Part shown: positions 1 to 14,129 of the stretch, piece by piece
Layout of the letters: each line of letters begins with the position of its first letter
Numbering within the stretch: the stretch's first letter is position 1
DNA from: Pseudomonadota bacterium
GTDB taxonomy: Bacteria; Myxococcota; Myxococcia; Myxococcales; Myxococcaceae
Reading direction: 5' to 3'
DNA: 27,132 bases
Assembly (NCBI GenBank): GCA_023424585.1
Contig: JAFADT010000316.1
Coordinates: 1 to 27,132, forward strand
Translations under genes and position numbers: made by a program
The notes under the pieces: model-generated
Databases searched by the model: none
What the model saw: only the letters and a program-made list of their open reading frames with translations
What the model was told of the DNA's origin: nothing

Positions 1-185
<185 letters not shown>

Positions 186-223
186 TCGGCTTCCCGCCGA
201 CCGGCTTTCACGGGCACTGAGTT

Positions 224-262
224 GCGAAGGGGAGGGCTGCATCTGTAGCCTTCCCTTCTCGC
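224..262 (+). promoter_or_regulatory. Stable hairpin in the tuf-rpmG spacer
   Basis: The left arm 224-238 pairs with 247-262 over about 15 bp, with one bulged C and two G-U pairs, around an 8-nt loop. No U-tract follows, so it does not look like a full intrinsic terminator. It lies 17 bases before the rpmG start and could be a processing or mRNA-stability element or could set rpmG translation. Function is inferred. Confidence 0.5.
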
Positions 263-279
263 ATCTGGTGAAATGAACC

Positions 280-444
280 ATGCCTAAGGGTAACCGTTCC
301 ATCATCTCGCTCGAGTGCACCACGTGCAAAGAGCGGAACTACACGACCACGAAGAACAAGCGGAAGAGCCAGGACAAGCTCGAGCTGAGCAAGTTCTGCC
401 CTCGCTGCCGCAAGCACACGGACCACAAGGAAGGCAAGGTCTAG
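280..444 (+). CDS. rpmG: 50S ribosomal protein L33
   Basis: This 54-residue protein is a small component of the large ribosomal subunit near the E site. The sequence begins [20 protein letters not shown] and has two CxxC pairs (CTTC at residues 13-16 and CPRC at 41-44). It is therefore the zinc-binding C+ form of L33. The length is normal for the family. The start is the first ATG after the spacer hairpin; the upstream GGTGAA is only a weak ribosome-binding site. It lies between tuf and tRNA-Trp, the conserved position for this gene, and is probably cotranscribed with both. Confidence 0.95.
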   Translation: MPKGNRSIISLECTTCKERNYTTTKNKRKSQDKLELSKFCPRCRKHTDHKEGKV

Positions 445-466
445 GTCGTCGGTTTCATGAAGATTT

Positions 467-542
467 AGGCCAGTAGCTCCAACGGTAGAGCAGCGGTCTC
501 CAAATCCGCGTGTTGGGGGTTCGAATCCCTCCTGGCCTGCCA
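467..542 (+). tRNA. trnW: tRNA-Trp (anticodon CCA)
   Basis: This 76-nt tRNA has an encoded CCA end at 540-542. The acceptor stem AGGCCAG (467-473) pairs perfectly with CTGGCCT (532-538). The discriminator is G539, as expected for bacterial tRNA-Trp. The D-stem is GCTC/GAGC. The anticodon loop CTCCAAA (498-504) carries CCA at 500-502. The T-arm is GGGGG-TTCGAAT-CCCTC with one G-U pair. The last anticodon-stem pair is a T-T mismatch (positions 497 and 505, tRNA numbering 31-39). It sits 22 bases after rpmG and is probably released from the tuf-rpmG-secE transcript by processing. Confidence 0.98.
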
Positions 543-551
543 GCTTCAGTA

Positions 552-595
552 CAGGGACCCCCGGTACCGAGCGGTGCCGGGGGTCCCTGCCTTTT
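552..595 (+). terminator. Terminator-like hairpin between tRNA-Trp and secE
   Basis: C552-C568 pairs with G573-G589 as a 17-bp stem with one G-U pair and a GAGC tetraloop. A short T run (592-595) follows two bases later. The stem begins 9 bases after the tRNA CCA end. It could terminate the tuf-rpmG-trnW transcript in part, or stop 3' exonucleases during tRNA maturation. The T run is short, so read-through into secE is likely. I see no promoter between this stem and secE. Confidence 0.7.
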
Positions 596-630
596 CGCAG
601 TCCCGCTTCCGCAGTCCCTCGTGAGGCACC

Positions 631-1074
631 ATGGCGACGGCATCTGAGGCCAGCCAGCAGGCTAACCGCTCGGGCATCGACCCCAAGCGGCTCGTGGTCA
701 TCTTCTATCTCGTCTCCGGCATCGTCCTGGCCCTCTTCCTGGAGCACGTCTTCGGGTTGCTCTGGAGTCGGTTCGGCTGGAGCGACGTGGAGCTCTTCGA
801 AGGTCTCGGCTGGCGCGTGTCGACGCTGGTGGGCTATGTGGGCGCCCTGGTCCTGATGCTGGCGGCCTACTTCCACCCTCGCACGCACGCCCTCTCCATC
901 GACGTGGCGTCCGAGCTGATGAAGGTCACGTGGCCTACCTGGTCGGAGACCCGCGCGTCGACCATGGCCGTGGTCGTCGCCTCGCTGGTGGCGGCCGTTC
1001 TGCTCTTCTGCATCGACACCGTCGCGTACAACTTGATGGTGGAGTGGCTGCCTACCCTGTGGGGGAAGCTGTAA
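631..1074 (+). CDS. secE: Preprotein translocase subunit SecE
   Basis: SecE is an essential inner-membrane subunit of the SecYEG channel and clamps the two halves of SecY. The 147-residue protein has three predicted membrane segments, at about residues 20-47, 71-92 and 111-138. The conserved amphipathic stretch ELMKVTWPTWSETRAS lies before the last one. Three helices resemble the E. coli form rather than the single-helix form of many bacteria. The start ATG follows a weak GTGAGG. The stop overlaps the nusG start as TAATG, so the two genes are probably translationally coupled. Confidence 0.95.
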   Translation: MATASEASQQANRSGIDPKRLVVIFYLVSGIVLALFLEHVFGLLWSRFGWSDVELFEGLGWRVSTLVGYVGALVLMLAAYFHPRTHALSIDVASELMKVTWPTWSETRASTMAVVVASLVAAVLLFCIDTVAYNLMVEWLPTLWGKL

Positions 1075-1622
1075 TGGCGAAGAAATGGTTCACGGTCCAG
1101 ACCTACTCGAACTACGAGAACCAGGCGAAGAAGAACCTGGAAGAGCAGGTGCGTCTCAAGGGCCTGCAGGACCAGGATCTGATCGGTGAGATCCTCATCC
1201 CCATGGAGCAGGTCGTGGAGATGGTGAACGGCGAGAAGAAGACCACGCGCCGCAAGCTCTTCCCGGGCTACATCTTCGTCCAGATGGAGCTCAACGACAT
1301 CACCGTCCACCTGGTGAAGAACACCTCCAAGGTGACGGGGTTCCCGGGCGTCGGCCAGAACGAGCAGCCCCGGCCCATGTCGGACCGCGAGGTCGAGCGC
1401 CTCACCGCGCAGGTCACCGAGGGCGCCCACAAGGCCAAGCCCAAGGTCCAGTTCGAGACCAGCGACACGGTGCGCGTCATCGACGGCCCGTTCGCCAACT
1501 TCAACGGCACCGTGGAAGAGGTCAACCCGGAGAAGGGCCGCGTGCGCGTGCTCGTCAGCATCTTCGGACGCGCGACCCCCGTGGAGCTCGACTTCATGCA
1601 GGTGGAGAAGACCACCGGCTAG
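1074..1622 (+). CDS. nusG: Transcription termination/antitermination factor NusG
   Basis: NusG binds the RNA polymerase clamp, suppresses pausing and links polymerase to Rho or to ribosomal protein S10. The 182-residue protein starts MAKKWFTVQTYSNYENQAKK. The NGN domain spans about residues 1-115 and includes the conserved RRKLFPGYIFVQM. A KOW domain at about 128-182 contains VRVIDGPFANFNGTVEEVN and ends at LDFMQVEK. The ATG at 1074 shares one base with the secE stop; an open frame extends further upstream, but only this start gives the conserved N-terminus. Length is normal for the family. Confidence 0.97.
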   Translation: MAKKWFTVQTYSNYENQAKKNLEEQVRLKGLQDQDLIGEILIPMEQVVEMVNGEKKTTRRKLFPGYIFVQMELNDITVHLVKNTSKVTGFPGVGQNEQPRPMSDREVERLTAQVTEGAHKAKPKVQFETSDTVRVIDGPFANFNGTVEEVNPEKGRVRVLVSIFGRATPVELDFMQVEKTTG

Positions 1623-1635
1623 TTTCATCAGTCTT

Positions 1636-1658
1636 CCGCGCCCGGGTGACGGGCGCGG
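1636..1658 (+). promoter_or_regulatory. Hairpin after nusG
   Basis: CCGCGCCCG (1636-1644) pairs perfectly over 9 bp with CGGGCGCGG (1650-1658) around a GGTGA loop. No T-tract follows, so it is unlikely to be an efficient terminator. It precedes the rplK leader and may separate nusG mRNA from the rplKA leader or protect the upstream mRNA end. Confidence 0.5.
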
Positions 1659-1664
1659 CTCAAC

Positions 1665-1707
1665 GGGTGGGAGGGTCGCCCCGTCTGGCGGCCCGTCGGA
1701 ACCACCC
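1665..1707 (+). promoter_or_regulatory. Probable L1-binding leader of rplK-rplA
   Basis: An outer stem GGGTGG (1665-1670)/CCACCC (1702-1707) encloses an asymmetric internal loop: GA on the left, GTCGGAA at 1695-1701 on the right. An 8-bp inner stem follows (1673-1680 with 1687-1694). This resembles the L1-binding element found before L11 genes, which mimics the L1 site on 23S rRNA and lets L1 repress its own operon. It ends 23 bases before rplK. The structure is seen; the L1 role rests on family knowledge and gene position. Confidence 0.65.
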
Positions 1708-1730
1708 TCTCGAAAGGCAGCAGTCCGCCG

Positions 1731-2177
1731 ATGAAGAAGGTCACAGGTCAGGTCAAGTTGCAGATTCCCGCCGGCAAGGCGAACCCCGCTCCGCCGATCG
1801 GCCCCGCGCTCGGTCAGCAGGGCGTGAACATCATGGAGTTCTGCAAGCAGTTCAACGCGAAGACGCAGGCGGAGGCCAAGGAGGGTCTGATCATCCCGGT
1901 GATCATCACCGTGTATCAGGACCGCTCCTTCACCTTCATCCTGAAGACCCCTCCCGCCGCCATCCTCATCAAGAAGGCCGCGGGTCTCCACACGGAGAAG
2001 AAGAAGGGTTCGGGCGCGAAGAAGCCGGGCAAGGAGAAGGTGGGGCAGATCTCCCGCAAGCAGCTCGAGGAGATCGCCAAGAAGAAGATCCAGGACACCA
2101 CCGCCGCGTCCCTCGAGGCCTGCATGAACACCATTGCTGGCACCGCGCGCTCCATGGGCATCGACGTCGTCGGCTAG
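1731..2177 (+). CDS. rplK: 50S ribosomal protein L11
   Basis: L11 forms part of the GTPase-associated centre of the large subunit and is contacted by elongation factors and by RelA. The 148-residue protein starts [20 protein letters not shown] and contains the conserved [18 protein letters not shown]. It ends in the C-terminal RNA-binding domain ([20 protein letters not shown]). It is a few residues longer than the usual 140-143, which fits the Lys/Gly-rich stretch [17 protein letters not shown] at about residues 86-102. A CGAAAGG site lies 11 bases before the start. It forms a pair with rplA behind the putative L1-binding leader. Confidence 0.97.
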   Translation: MKKVTGQVKLQIPAGKANPAPPIGPALGQQGVNIMEFCKQFNAKTQAEAKEGLIIPVIITVYQDRSFTFILKTPPAAILIKKAAGLHTEKKKGSGAKKPGKEKVGQISRKQLEEIAKKKIQDTTAASLEACMNTIAGTARSMGIDVVG

Positions 2178-2205
2178 CCCGCCCCCTCTCTCAAGGATTC
2201 CTGCA

Positions 2206-2919
2206 ATGGCTAACTCCGGAAAGAAGTTCCGCGCGTCCAACGATCTGGTGGACCGCAACAAGCGCTACGCCGTCGCCGAGGGCTTCGCGCTGCTGAAGAA
2301 GACCGTGGAGGCCCGCGCGACGAAGTACGACCAGACGGTCGACGTCGCCATCAACCTGGGCGTGGACCCGAAGCACGCGGACCAGATGGTCCGTGGCGCC
2401 GTGGTGCTCCCGCACGGCACCGGCGCCACCGTGCGCGTGGCGGTGTTCGCCAAGGGCGAGCGCGCCACCGAGGCCACCAACGCCGGCGCGGACATCGTCG
2501 GCGCCGAGGACCTCCAGAAGCGCATCGAGGAGGGCTTCCTCGACTTCGACACCGTCATCGCGACGCCGGACATGATGGGCATCGTCGGCCGCCTCGGTAA
2601 GGTGCTCGGTCCCCGTGGCCTCATGCCGAACCCGAAGGTCGGCACGGTGACCATGGACGTCGCCAAGGCCATCCGCGACTCCAAGGGCGGTAAGGTGGAC
2701 TTCCGCGCGGAGAAGGCGGGCATCGTCCACGCCAAGATGGGCAAGGCCTCCTTCGAGGCGGACAAGCTCGAGGCGAACTTCAACGCGCTGGTGGACCTGG
2801 TGATGAAGCTCAAGCCGGCCACCGCCAAGGGTGTGTACCTGAAGGGCGTCGCCATCTCGACGACCATGGGGCCGGGCATCAAGCTCGACACTCAGGAAAT
2901 CCTGGCGCGTCACCGCTAA
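2206..2919 (+). CDS. rplA: 50S ribosomal protein L1
   Basis: L1 builds the mobile L1 stalk that helps move deacylated tRNA through the E site. In many bacteria it also represses translation of rplK-rplA. The 237-residue protein starts [20 protein letters not shown]. It carries the signature region [20 protein letters not shown] and ends with the conserved [10 protein letters not shown]. The start at 2206 follows an AAGGA site (2193-2197). The frame is open upstream into rplK but gives no L1-like sequence there. Spacing from rplK is 28 bases, so the two are one transcription unit. Confidence 0.97.
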   Translation: MANSGKKFRASNDLVDRNKRYAVAEGFALLKKTVEARATKYDQTVDVAINLGVDPKHADQMVRGAVVLPHGTGATVRVAVFAKGERATEATNAGADIVGAEDLQKRIEEGFLDFDTVIATPDMMGIVGRLGKVLGPRGLMPNPKVGTVTMDVAKAIRDSKGGKVDFRAEKAGIVHAKMGKASFEADKLEANFNALVDLVMKLKPATAKGVYLKGVAISTTMGPGIKLDTQEILARHR

Positions 2920-2950
2920 TCGCGGGTGCCAGGAGGGGCAGGGAAGGGTG

Positions 2951-2969
2951 CGCTCCCTGACAGGGAGCG
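2951..2969 (+). promoter_or_regulatory. Hairpin early in the rplA-rplJ spacer
   Basis: CGCTCCCT (2951-2958) pairs perfectly with AGGGAGCG (2962-2969) around a GAC triloop. It lies 31 bases after the rplA stop, with no T-tract. It may protect the 3' end of the rplKA message. Nothing else could be assigned with confidence between 2970 and 3020. Confidence 0.45.
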
Positions 2970-3020
2970 TCGCTCCTGTCGCCTGTAGAACGTCGGTCCG
3001 ATAGAAAGTGCTGGATCTTT

Positions 3021-3054
3021 GCGAAAGCCGGGGGTATAGGCCCCCGGCTTTTGC
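3021..3054 (+). terminator. Intrinsic terminator or attenuator between rplA and rplJ
   Basis: Bases 3021-3034 pair with 3041-3054 over 14 bp, with one G-U pair and a TATAGG loop. The lower stem is A/T-rich and gives a TTTT run at 3049-3052, so the RNA ends the stem in a U run as in bidirectional terminators. It lies about 100 bases after rplA and 262 bases before rplJ. It could end or attenuate the upstream transcript. I found no convincing promoter between it and rplJ, so partial read-through is the simplest model. Confidence 0.7.
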
Positions 3055-3184
3055 AATTGGAGCGCCATGTCGTGAGACGCGGCGTTCCGACCTGGTTCAT
3101 GACAGCAGGGACCTGGATTGGGGAAGACGCGTCCGTTGGGAACCGGGCAACCGGTCGGGCCGTCCATCCACTCCTGGTTCAAAC

Positions 3185-3310
3185 GACCGCAAGGTCAGCC
3201 CTGCCGAGACTGGAGGTGCGGTGTGGTGCCTCTCGGAGGCTCCTCTCTCGCTCTGCCACTTTGGCCCAGGCATCACGCCCGACTGTCAGGTCGGGCCATG
3301 AAGGAGGTGA
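3185..3310 (+). promoter_or_regulatory. Probable L10-binding leader of rplJ-rplL
   Basis: The region upstream of rplJ holds a GACC-GCAA-GGTC stem (3185-3196) and then CCTGCCGAGAC followed by GGAGGTG (3200-3218), which resembles the conserved core of bacterial L10 leaders. Two mutually exclusive hairpins follow: 3213-3219 with 3226-3232, or 3228-3232 with 3236-3240. A third perfect 7-bp hairpin (3277-3283 with 3290-3296) ends four bases before a perfect ribosome-binding site, AAGGAGGTGA (3301-3310). Known L10 leaders let the L10-L12 complex repress its own translation. The assignment rests on position and motif recall; no alignment was run. Confidence 0.6.
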
Positions 3311-3316
3311 GTCAAG

Positions 3317-3838
3317 GTGCTGAAGAGCGAGAAGGAAGAGATGATCAAGGACCTTCACGATAAGTTCACGCGGACCAAGACCGCGGTGCTCGTGGAGTCC
3401 TCCAAGGTGAACGTCGAGACCGTCACTCGGCTCCGTCGCAAGTTCCGCGAGGGCCAGGTCGAGTACAAGGTCATCAAGAACACGCTGGCGCGCCGTGCCG
3501 CTCAGGGTACGTCCGTCTCCGTGATTTCGGATGACTTCACCGGTCCCGTGGCCCTCTGCATCAGCTACGACGACGAGGTGGCTCCTGCGAAGATCCTGAT
3601 GGATTTCATCAAGGACATGGAGACCATCAAGGTCCGTAGCGCCGTCGTCGCCGGTAACAAGGTCGACGCCAACGGCGTGAAGGCGCTGGCGAAGCTGCCA
3701 GGCCTCAACGAGCTGCGCGGGCAGTTGCTCGGCATGCTCAACCAGCCGGCGGGCAAGCTGGTCCGGACCATCGCGGCCCCCGGGTCGCAGCTCGCGCGCG
3801 TCATCCAGGCGCACGCGGACAAGGCGCAGGGGCAGTAA
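3317..3838 (+). CDS. rplJ: 50S ribosomal protein L10
   Basis: L10 anchors the L7/L12 dimers that form the stalk of the large subunit. The 173-residue protein starts MLKSEKEEMIKDLHDKFTRT and contains the conserved YKVIKNTLARRAA at residues 51-63. The C-terminal helix that binds L7/L12 dimers follows. Translation starts at a GTG placed 6 bases after the perfect Shine-Dalgarno AAGGAGGTGA. That strong site is consistent with a leader that can be masked for feedback control. It is followed by rplL after 89 bases. Confidence 0.97.
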   Translation: MLKSEKEEMIKDLHDKFTRTKTAVLVESSKVNVETVTRLRRKFREGQVEYKVIKNTLARRAAQGTSVSVISDDFTGPVALCISYDDEVAPAKILMDFIKDMETIKVRSAVVAGNKVDANGVKALAKLPGLNELRGQLLGMLNQPAGKLVRTIAAPGSQLARVIQAHADKAQGQ

Positions 3839-3871
3839 TCGTTCCGAGAAGTTTTTCTACCGCAACCTCTT

Positions 3872-3902
3872 CGGCCGAGCCGCCCAAATGGGTCGCCGGC
3901 CG
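3872..3902 (+). promoter_or_regulatory. Hairpin upstream of the rplL ribosome-binding site
   Basis: CGGCCG (3872-3877) pairs with CGGCCG (3897-3902), and an inner CCC/GGG stem closes over an AAAT loop. The stem ends about 10 bases before AGAAGGA, the rplL ribosome-binding site. It lies in the spacer separating a protein needed at one copy per ribosome (L10) from one needed at several (L7/L12). A role in tuning rplL translation is inference. Confidence 0.5.
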
Positions 3903-3927
3903 TTAGTCAACCAGAAGGAACAGTTCC

Positions 3928-4299
3928 ATGGCCGATTTGAACGCGATTGCTGAAGAACTCTCGAAGCTCACCGTCCTCGAGGCGGGCGAGCTCGTGAAGC
4001 TGCTGGAGAACAAGTGGGGCGTGTCCGCCGCCGCCGTGGCCGTTGCCCCCACGGGCCCCGCCGCCGTCGCTGCCCCTGTTGAGGAGAAGACGGAGTTCAA
4101 CGTGGTGCTGGCGAACGCCGGCGCCAACAAGATCAACGTCATCAAGGAGATCCGTGCCATCACCGGCCTGGGCCTGAAGGAGGCCAAGGACCTGGTCGAG
4201 GGCGCGCCCAAGACGGTCAAGGAAGGCGTCAACAAGGACGACGCCAAGAAGATCAAGGACCAGCTCACCGCGGCTGGCGCCACCGTCGAGATCAAGTAG
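3928..4299 (+). CDS. rplL: 50S ribosomal protein L7/L12
   Basis: L7/L12 forms the mobile stalk dimers that recruit translation factors and stimulate their GTPase activity. The 123-residue protein has the N-terminal dimerisation domain, an Ala/Pro/Val-rich hinge ([17 protein letters not shown], about residues 38-54) and the conserved C-terminal domain. That domain includes [20 protein letters not shown] and ends [10 protein letters not shown]. An AGAAGGA site lies 9-10 bases before the ATG. It is flanked by a hairpin upstream and an attenuator-like stem before rpoB. Confidence 0.98.
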   Translation: MADLNAIAEELSKLTVLEAGELVKLLENKWGVSAAAVAVAPTGPAAVAAPVEEKTEFNVVLANAGANKINVIKEIRAITGLGLKEAKDLVEGAPKTVKEGVNKDDAKKIKDQLTAAGATVEIK

Positions 4300-4310
4300 T
4301 TCTGTCCAGG

Positions 4311-4395
4311 GGCTACCCTGTTCTTCCGGGAAATCCCGGGTAGCCGCCTGATCGGATGAGCAGGCCGGCGCTCCCTTTGTTGGGGCGCCGGCTTT
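4311..4395 (+). terminator. rplL-rpoB attenuator region (two hairpins)
   Basis: The first hairpin pairs GGCTACCC (4311-4318) with GGGTAGCC (4338-4345). The second pairs 4364-4374 with 4382-4392 over 11 bp, with one T-G pair and loop CTTTGTT, and is followed by TTT. The second looks like a weak intrinsic terminator. In E. coli a partial terminator at the same place lowers rpoBC expression relative to the ribosomal proteins, and the same use is likely here. A TTGACA at 4402-4407 has no fitting -10 box. Confidence 0.65.
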
Positions 4396-4480
4396 GCCCA
4401 TTTGACATTTGCCAAATTTCCCGGCGCCGCCGCGCGTTACTGAAGTTTGCCCCGCCCGAGCAGCCGTCCCCGGAGACCGA

Positions 4481-8707
<4,227 letters not shown>

Positions 8708-8839
8708 GCCTTTTCAAAGAAGCCGGTGCGCCCGCCTGACCGGCTGGCTGCTTCCTCGTGGAGGGAGCGGCTGGCCGGGTGCAGGGCGGGGGCCCGAAAC
8801 GTTTGGCGCCTCGGGCGCTCATAAGTTTTCGGAGGCAAC

Positions 8840-13051
<4,212 letters not shown>

Positions 13052-13087
13052 TGTTTCCCCGAGGCGTCCCTGACGCTTCGTGAGCCA

Positions 13088-13131
13088 GCCGCCGTCCTGG
13101 TGTCATGCCGGGGCGGCGGCTTTCTCGTTTT
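13088..13131 (+). terminator. Intrinsic terminator after rpoC
   Basis: Bases 13088-13100 pair with 13108-13120 over 13 bp, with two T-G pairs and a 7-base loop. The T-rich tail TTTCTCGTTTT (13121-13131) follows. It lies 36 bases after the rpoC stop and is the best-formed terminator in the window. It probably ends the ribosomal protein-RNA polymerase transcript. Confidence 0.85.
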
Positions 13132-13153
13132 GCACAGTCCAGCCCATGTTCGC

Positions 13154-13181
13154 TTGACGGCATGTTGCAGTGCGTTATGTT
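13154..13181 (+). promoter_or_regulatory. Sigma-A-like promoter for the phasin-like gene
   Basis: TTGACG (13154-13159) and TATGTT (13176-13181) are separated by 16 bases, just downstream of the rpoC terminator and 45 bases before the next start codon. A short inverted repeat TGCGT-N7-ACGCA (13171-13187) overlaps the -10 box, and CGTTAT occurs twice (13173 and 13191). Either repeat could be an operator. The promoter call is by consensus only. Confidence 0.6.
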
Positions 13182-13225
13182 GACGCATCACGTTATTAGG
13201 CCCGGAATACCGGGGGGAGTGCGAC

Positions 13226-13675
13226 ATGGCGACGACGAGCGAGAAGACGGGCGTGACGCAGAACGTGGAGGCCTACCTGAAGGGTCGGTTCTCCGAGGCG
13301 CAGAAGCGGTTCCAGGGGCTGGAAGGGGAGGCGAACAAGGCCTTCCGTGCGCTGGAGACGCGGGGCCAGGTGGCGGCGAAGGAGGTCCAGGCCCTGTGGA
13401 CGAAGGTGCAGGCTGGCGAACTGCGCGCGGATCCCCGCGTCCAGGAGCTGACGAAGAAGGTGGACGCGGCGGGCGTGGAGTTTCGCAAGCGGCTGGACGG
13501 GTTCCAGACGAAGGTCGTCGAGGCGGTGGGAGTTGCCAGCCAGTCCCAGGTGGAGCAGATCACCCGCGAGCTGAACCGCCTTTCGAAGAAGTTGGATGTG
13601 CTCTTGAAGCCCACCCGGCGGGCCCACCGGGCGACCAAGAATTCGGGCGGCGCGGCGTCTAGTCCGCGCGCCTGA
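13226..13675 (+). CDS. Phasin-like coiled-coil protein
   Basis: This 149-residue protein is highly charged, has no signal peptide or membrane segment, and is predicted to be almost wholly helical. The C-terminal part has a heptad pattern (SQSQVEQITRELNRLSKKLD, about residues 107-126) followed by a basic tail (KPTRRAHRATK). This is the layout of phasins and PhaF/PhaI-type granule proteins, which coat polyhydroxyalkanoate inclusions. It is inferred to be phasin-like; a DNA-binding or structural role is also possible given the basic tail. The start ATG follows a GGGGGGAG site at 7 bases. It has its own likely promoter, and a second, smaller phasin-like gene follows after 103 bases. Confidence 0.6.
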   Translation: MATTSEKTGVTQNVEAYLKGRFSEAQKRFQGLEGEANKAFRALETRGQVAAKEVQALWTKVQAGELRADPRVQELTKKVDAAGVEFRKRLDGFQTKVVEAVGVASQSQVEQITRELNRLSKKLDVLLKPTRRAHRATKNSGGAASSPRA

Positions 13676-13778
13676 GAGCGTTTCCTTCACCCATGGGGTG
13701 TGCTTAGGTCGCAGACCCCCTTGAATGCCCTGGGTTCCTTCCACCGGGAGGGCCTGGGGTAACTCCCGGAGCGACTTC

Positions 13779-14129
13779 ATGGACAACAACACCGAGGGCC
13801 CCCGAGAGAAGACCTCCGTGGCGGAGGCATTCGAACGGATCTGGAGCCAGGCGCTCCTGGCGGTGAACACGGCGGAGGAGGAGGCCTCCCGTGCCGTGCA
13901 GCGCGTGGCGTCCGTCGCGGGCTGGAGCCAGGACGAGGTGAAGCGCCAGGCCCGTGAGTTCGCGGACCGGCTGGCGGGCCACCGCAAGGACCTGGAGCAC
14001 AACGTGGAGGAGCGGGTCCGCACGGCCCTGAGCCTCCTGAAGCTGCCGCGCCGCGAGGAGCTGCAGGCGTTCGGTGCCCGCCTGGAGCGCCTGAACGAGC
14101 GCATCCAGGCCCTGGAGCACCGCAAGTGA
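13779..14129 (+). CDS. Small phasin-like coiled-coil protein
   Basis: This 116-residue helical, charged protein lacks a signal peptide or membrane helix. It contains EEEASRAVQRVASVAGWSQD near residue 33 and a C-terminal coiled coil, EELQAFGARLERLNERIQAL. Its composition and ending resemble the preceding protein, so the two may form mixed oligomers; this is inference. The ATG at 13779 follows CCCGGAG. The frame is open further upstream, but without a better ribosome-binding site. Its TGA stop overlaps the next gene's start as GTGA, implying translational coupling to a lytic transglycosylase. Function is not certain. Confidence 0.6.
   Translation: MDNNTEGPREKTSVAEAFERIWSQALLAVNTAEEEASRAVQRVASVAGWSQDEVKRQAREFADRLAGHRKDLEHNVEERVRTALSLLKLPRREELQAFGARLERLNERIQALEHRK

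Noticed and set aside
3008..3363. Small + strand open frames in the rplA-rplJ spacer
   Set aside because: They overlap the terminator and leader structures, lack ribosome sites and resemble no protein. The region is better explained as regulatory RNA.
4402..4407. TTGACA that could be the -35 box of an rpoB promoter
   Set aside because: At 15-19 bases downstream the sequence is GC-rich with no -10-like hexamer.
4409..4480. Upstream extension of RpoB by 24 residues
   Set aside because: The extension overlaps the attenuator tail, is not RpoB-like, and the ATG at 4481 has a GGAG site and the conserved [13 protein letters not shown] start.
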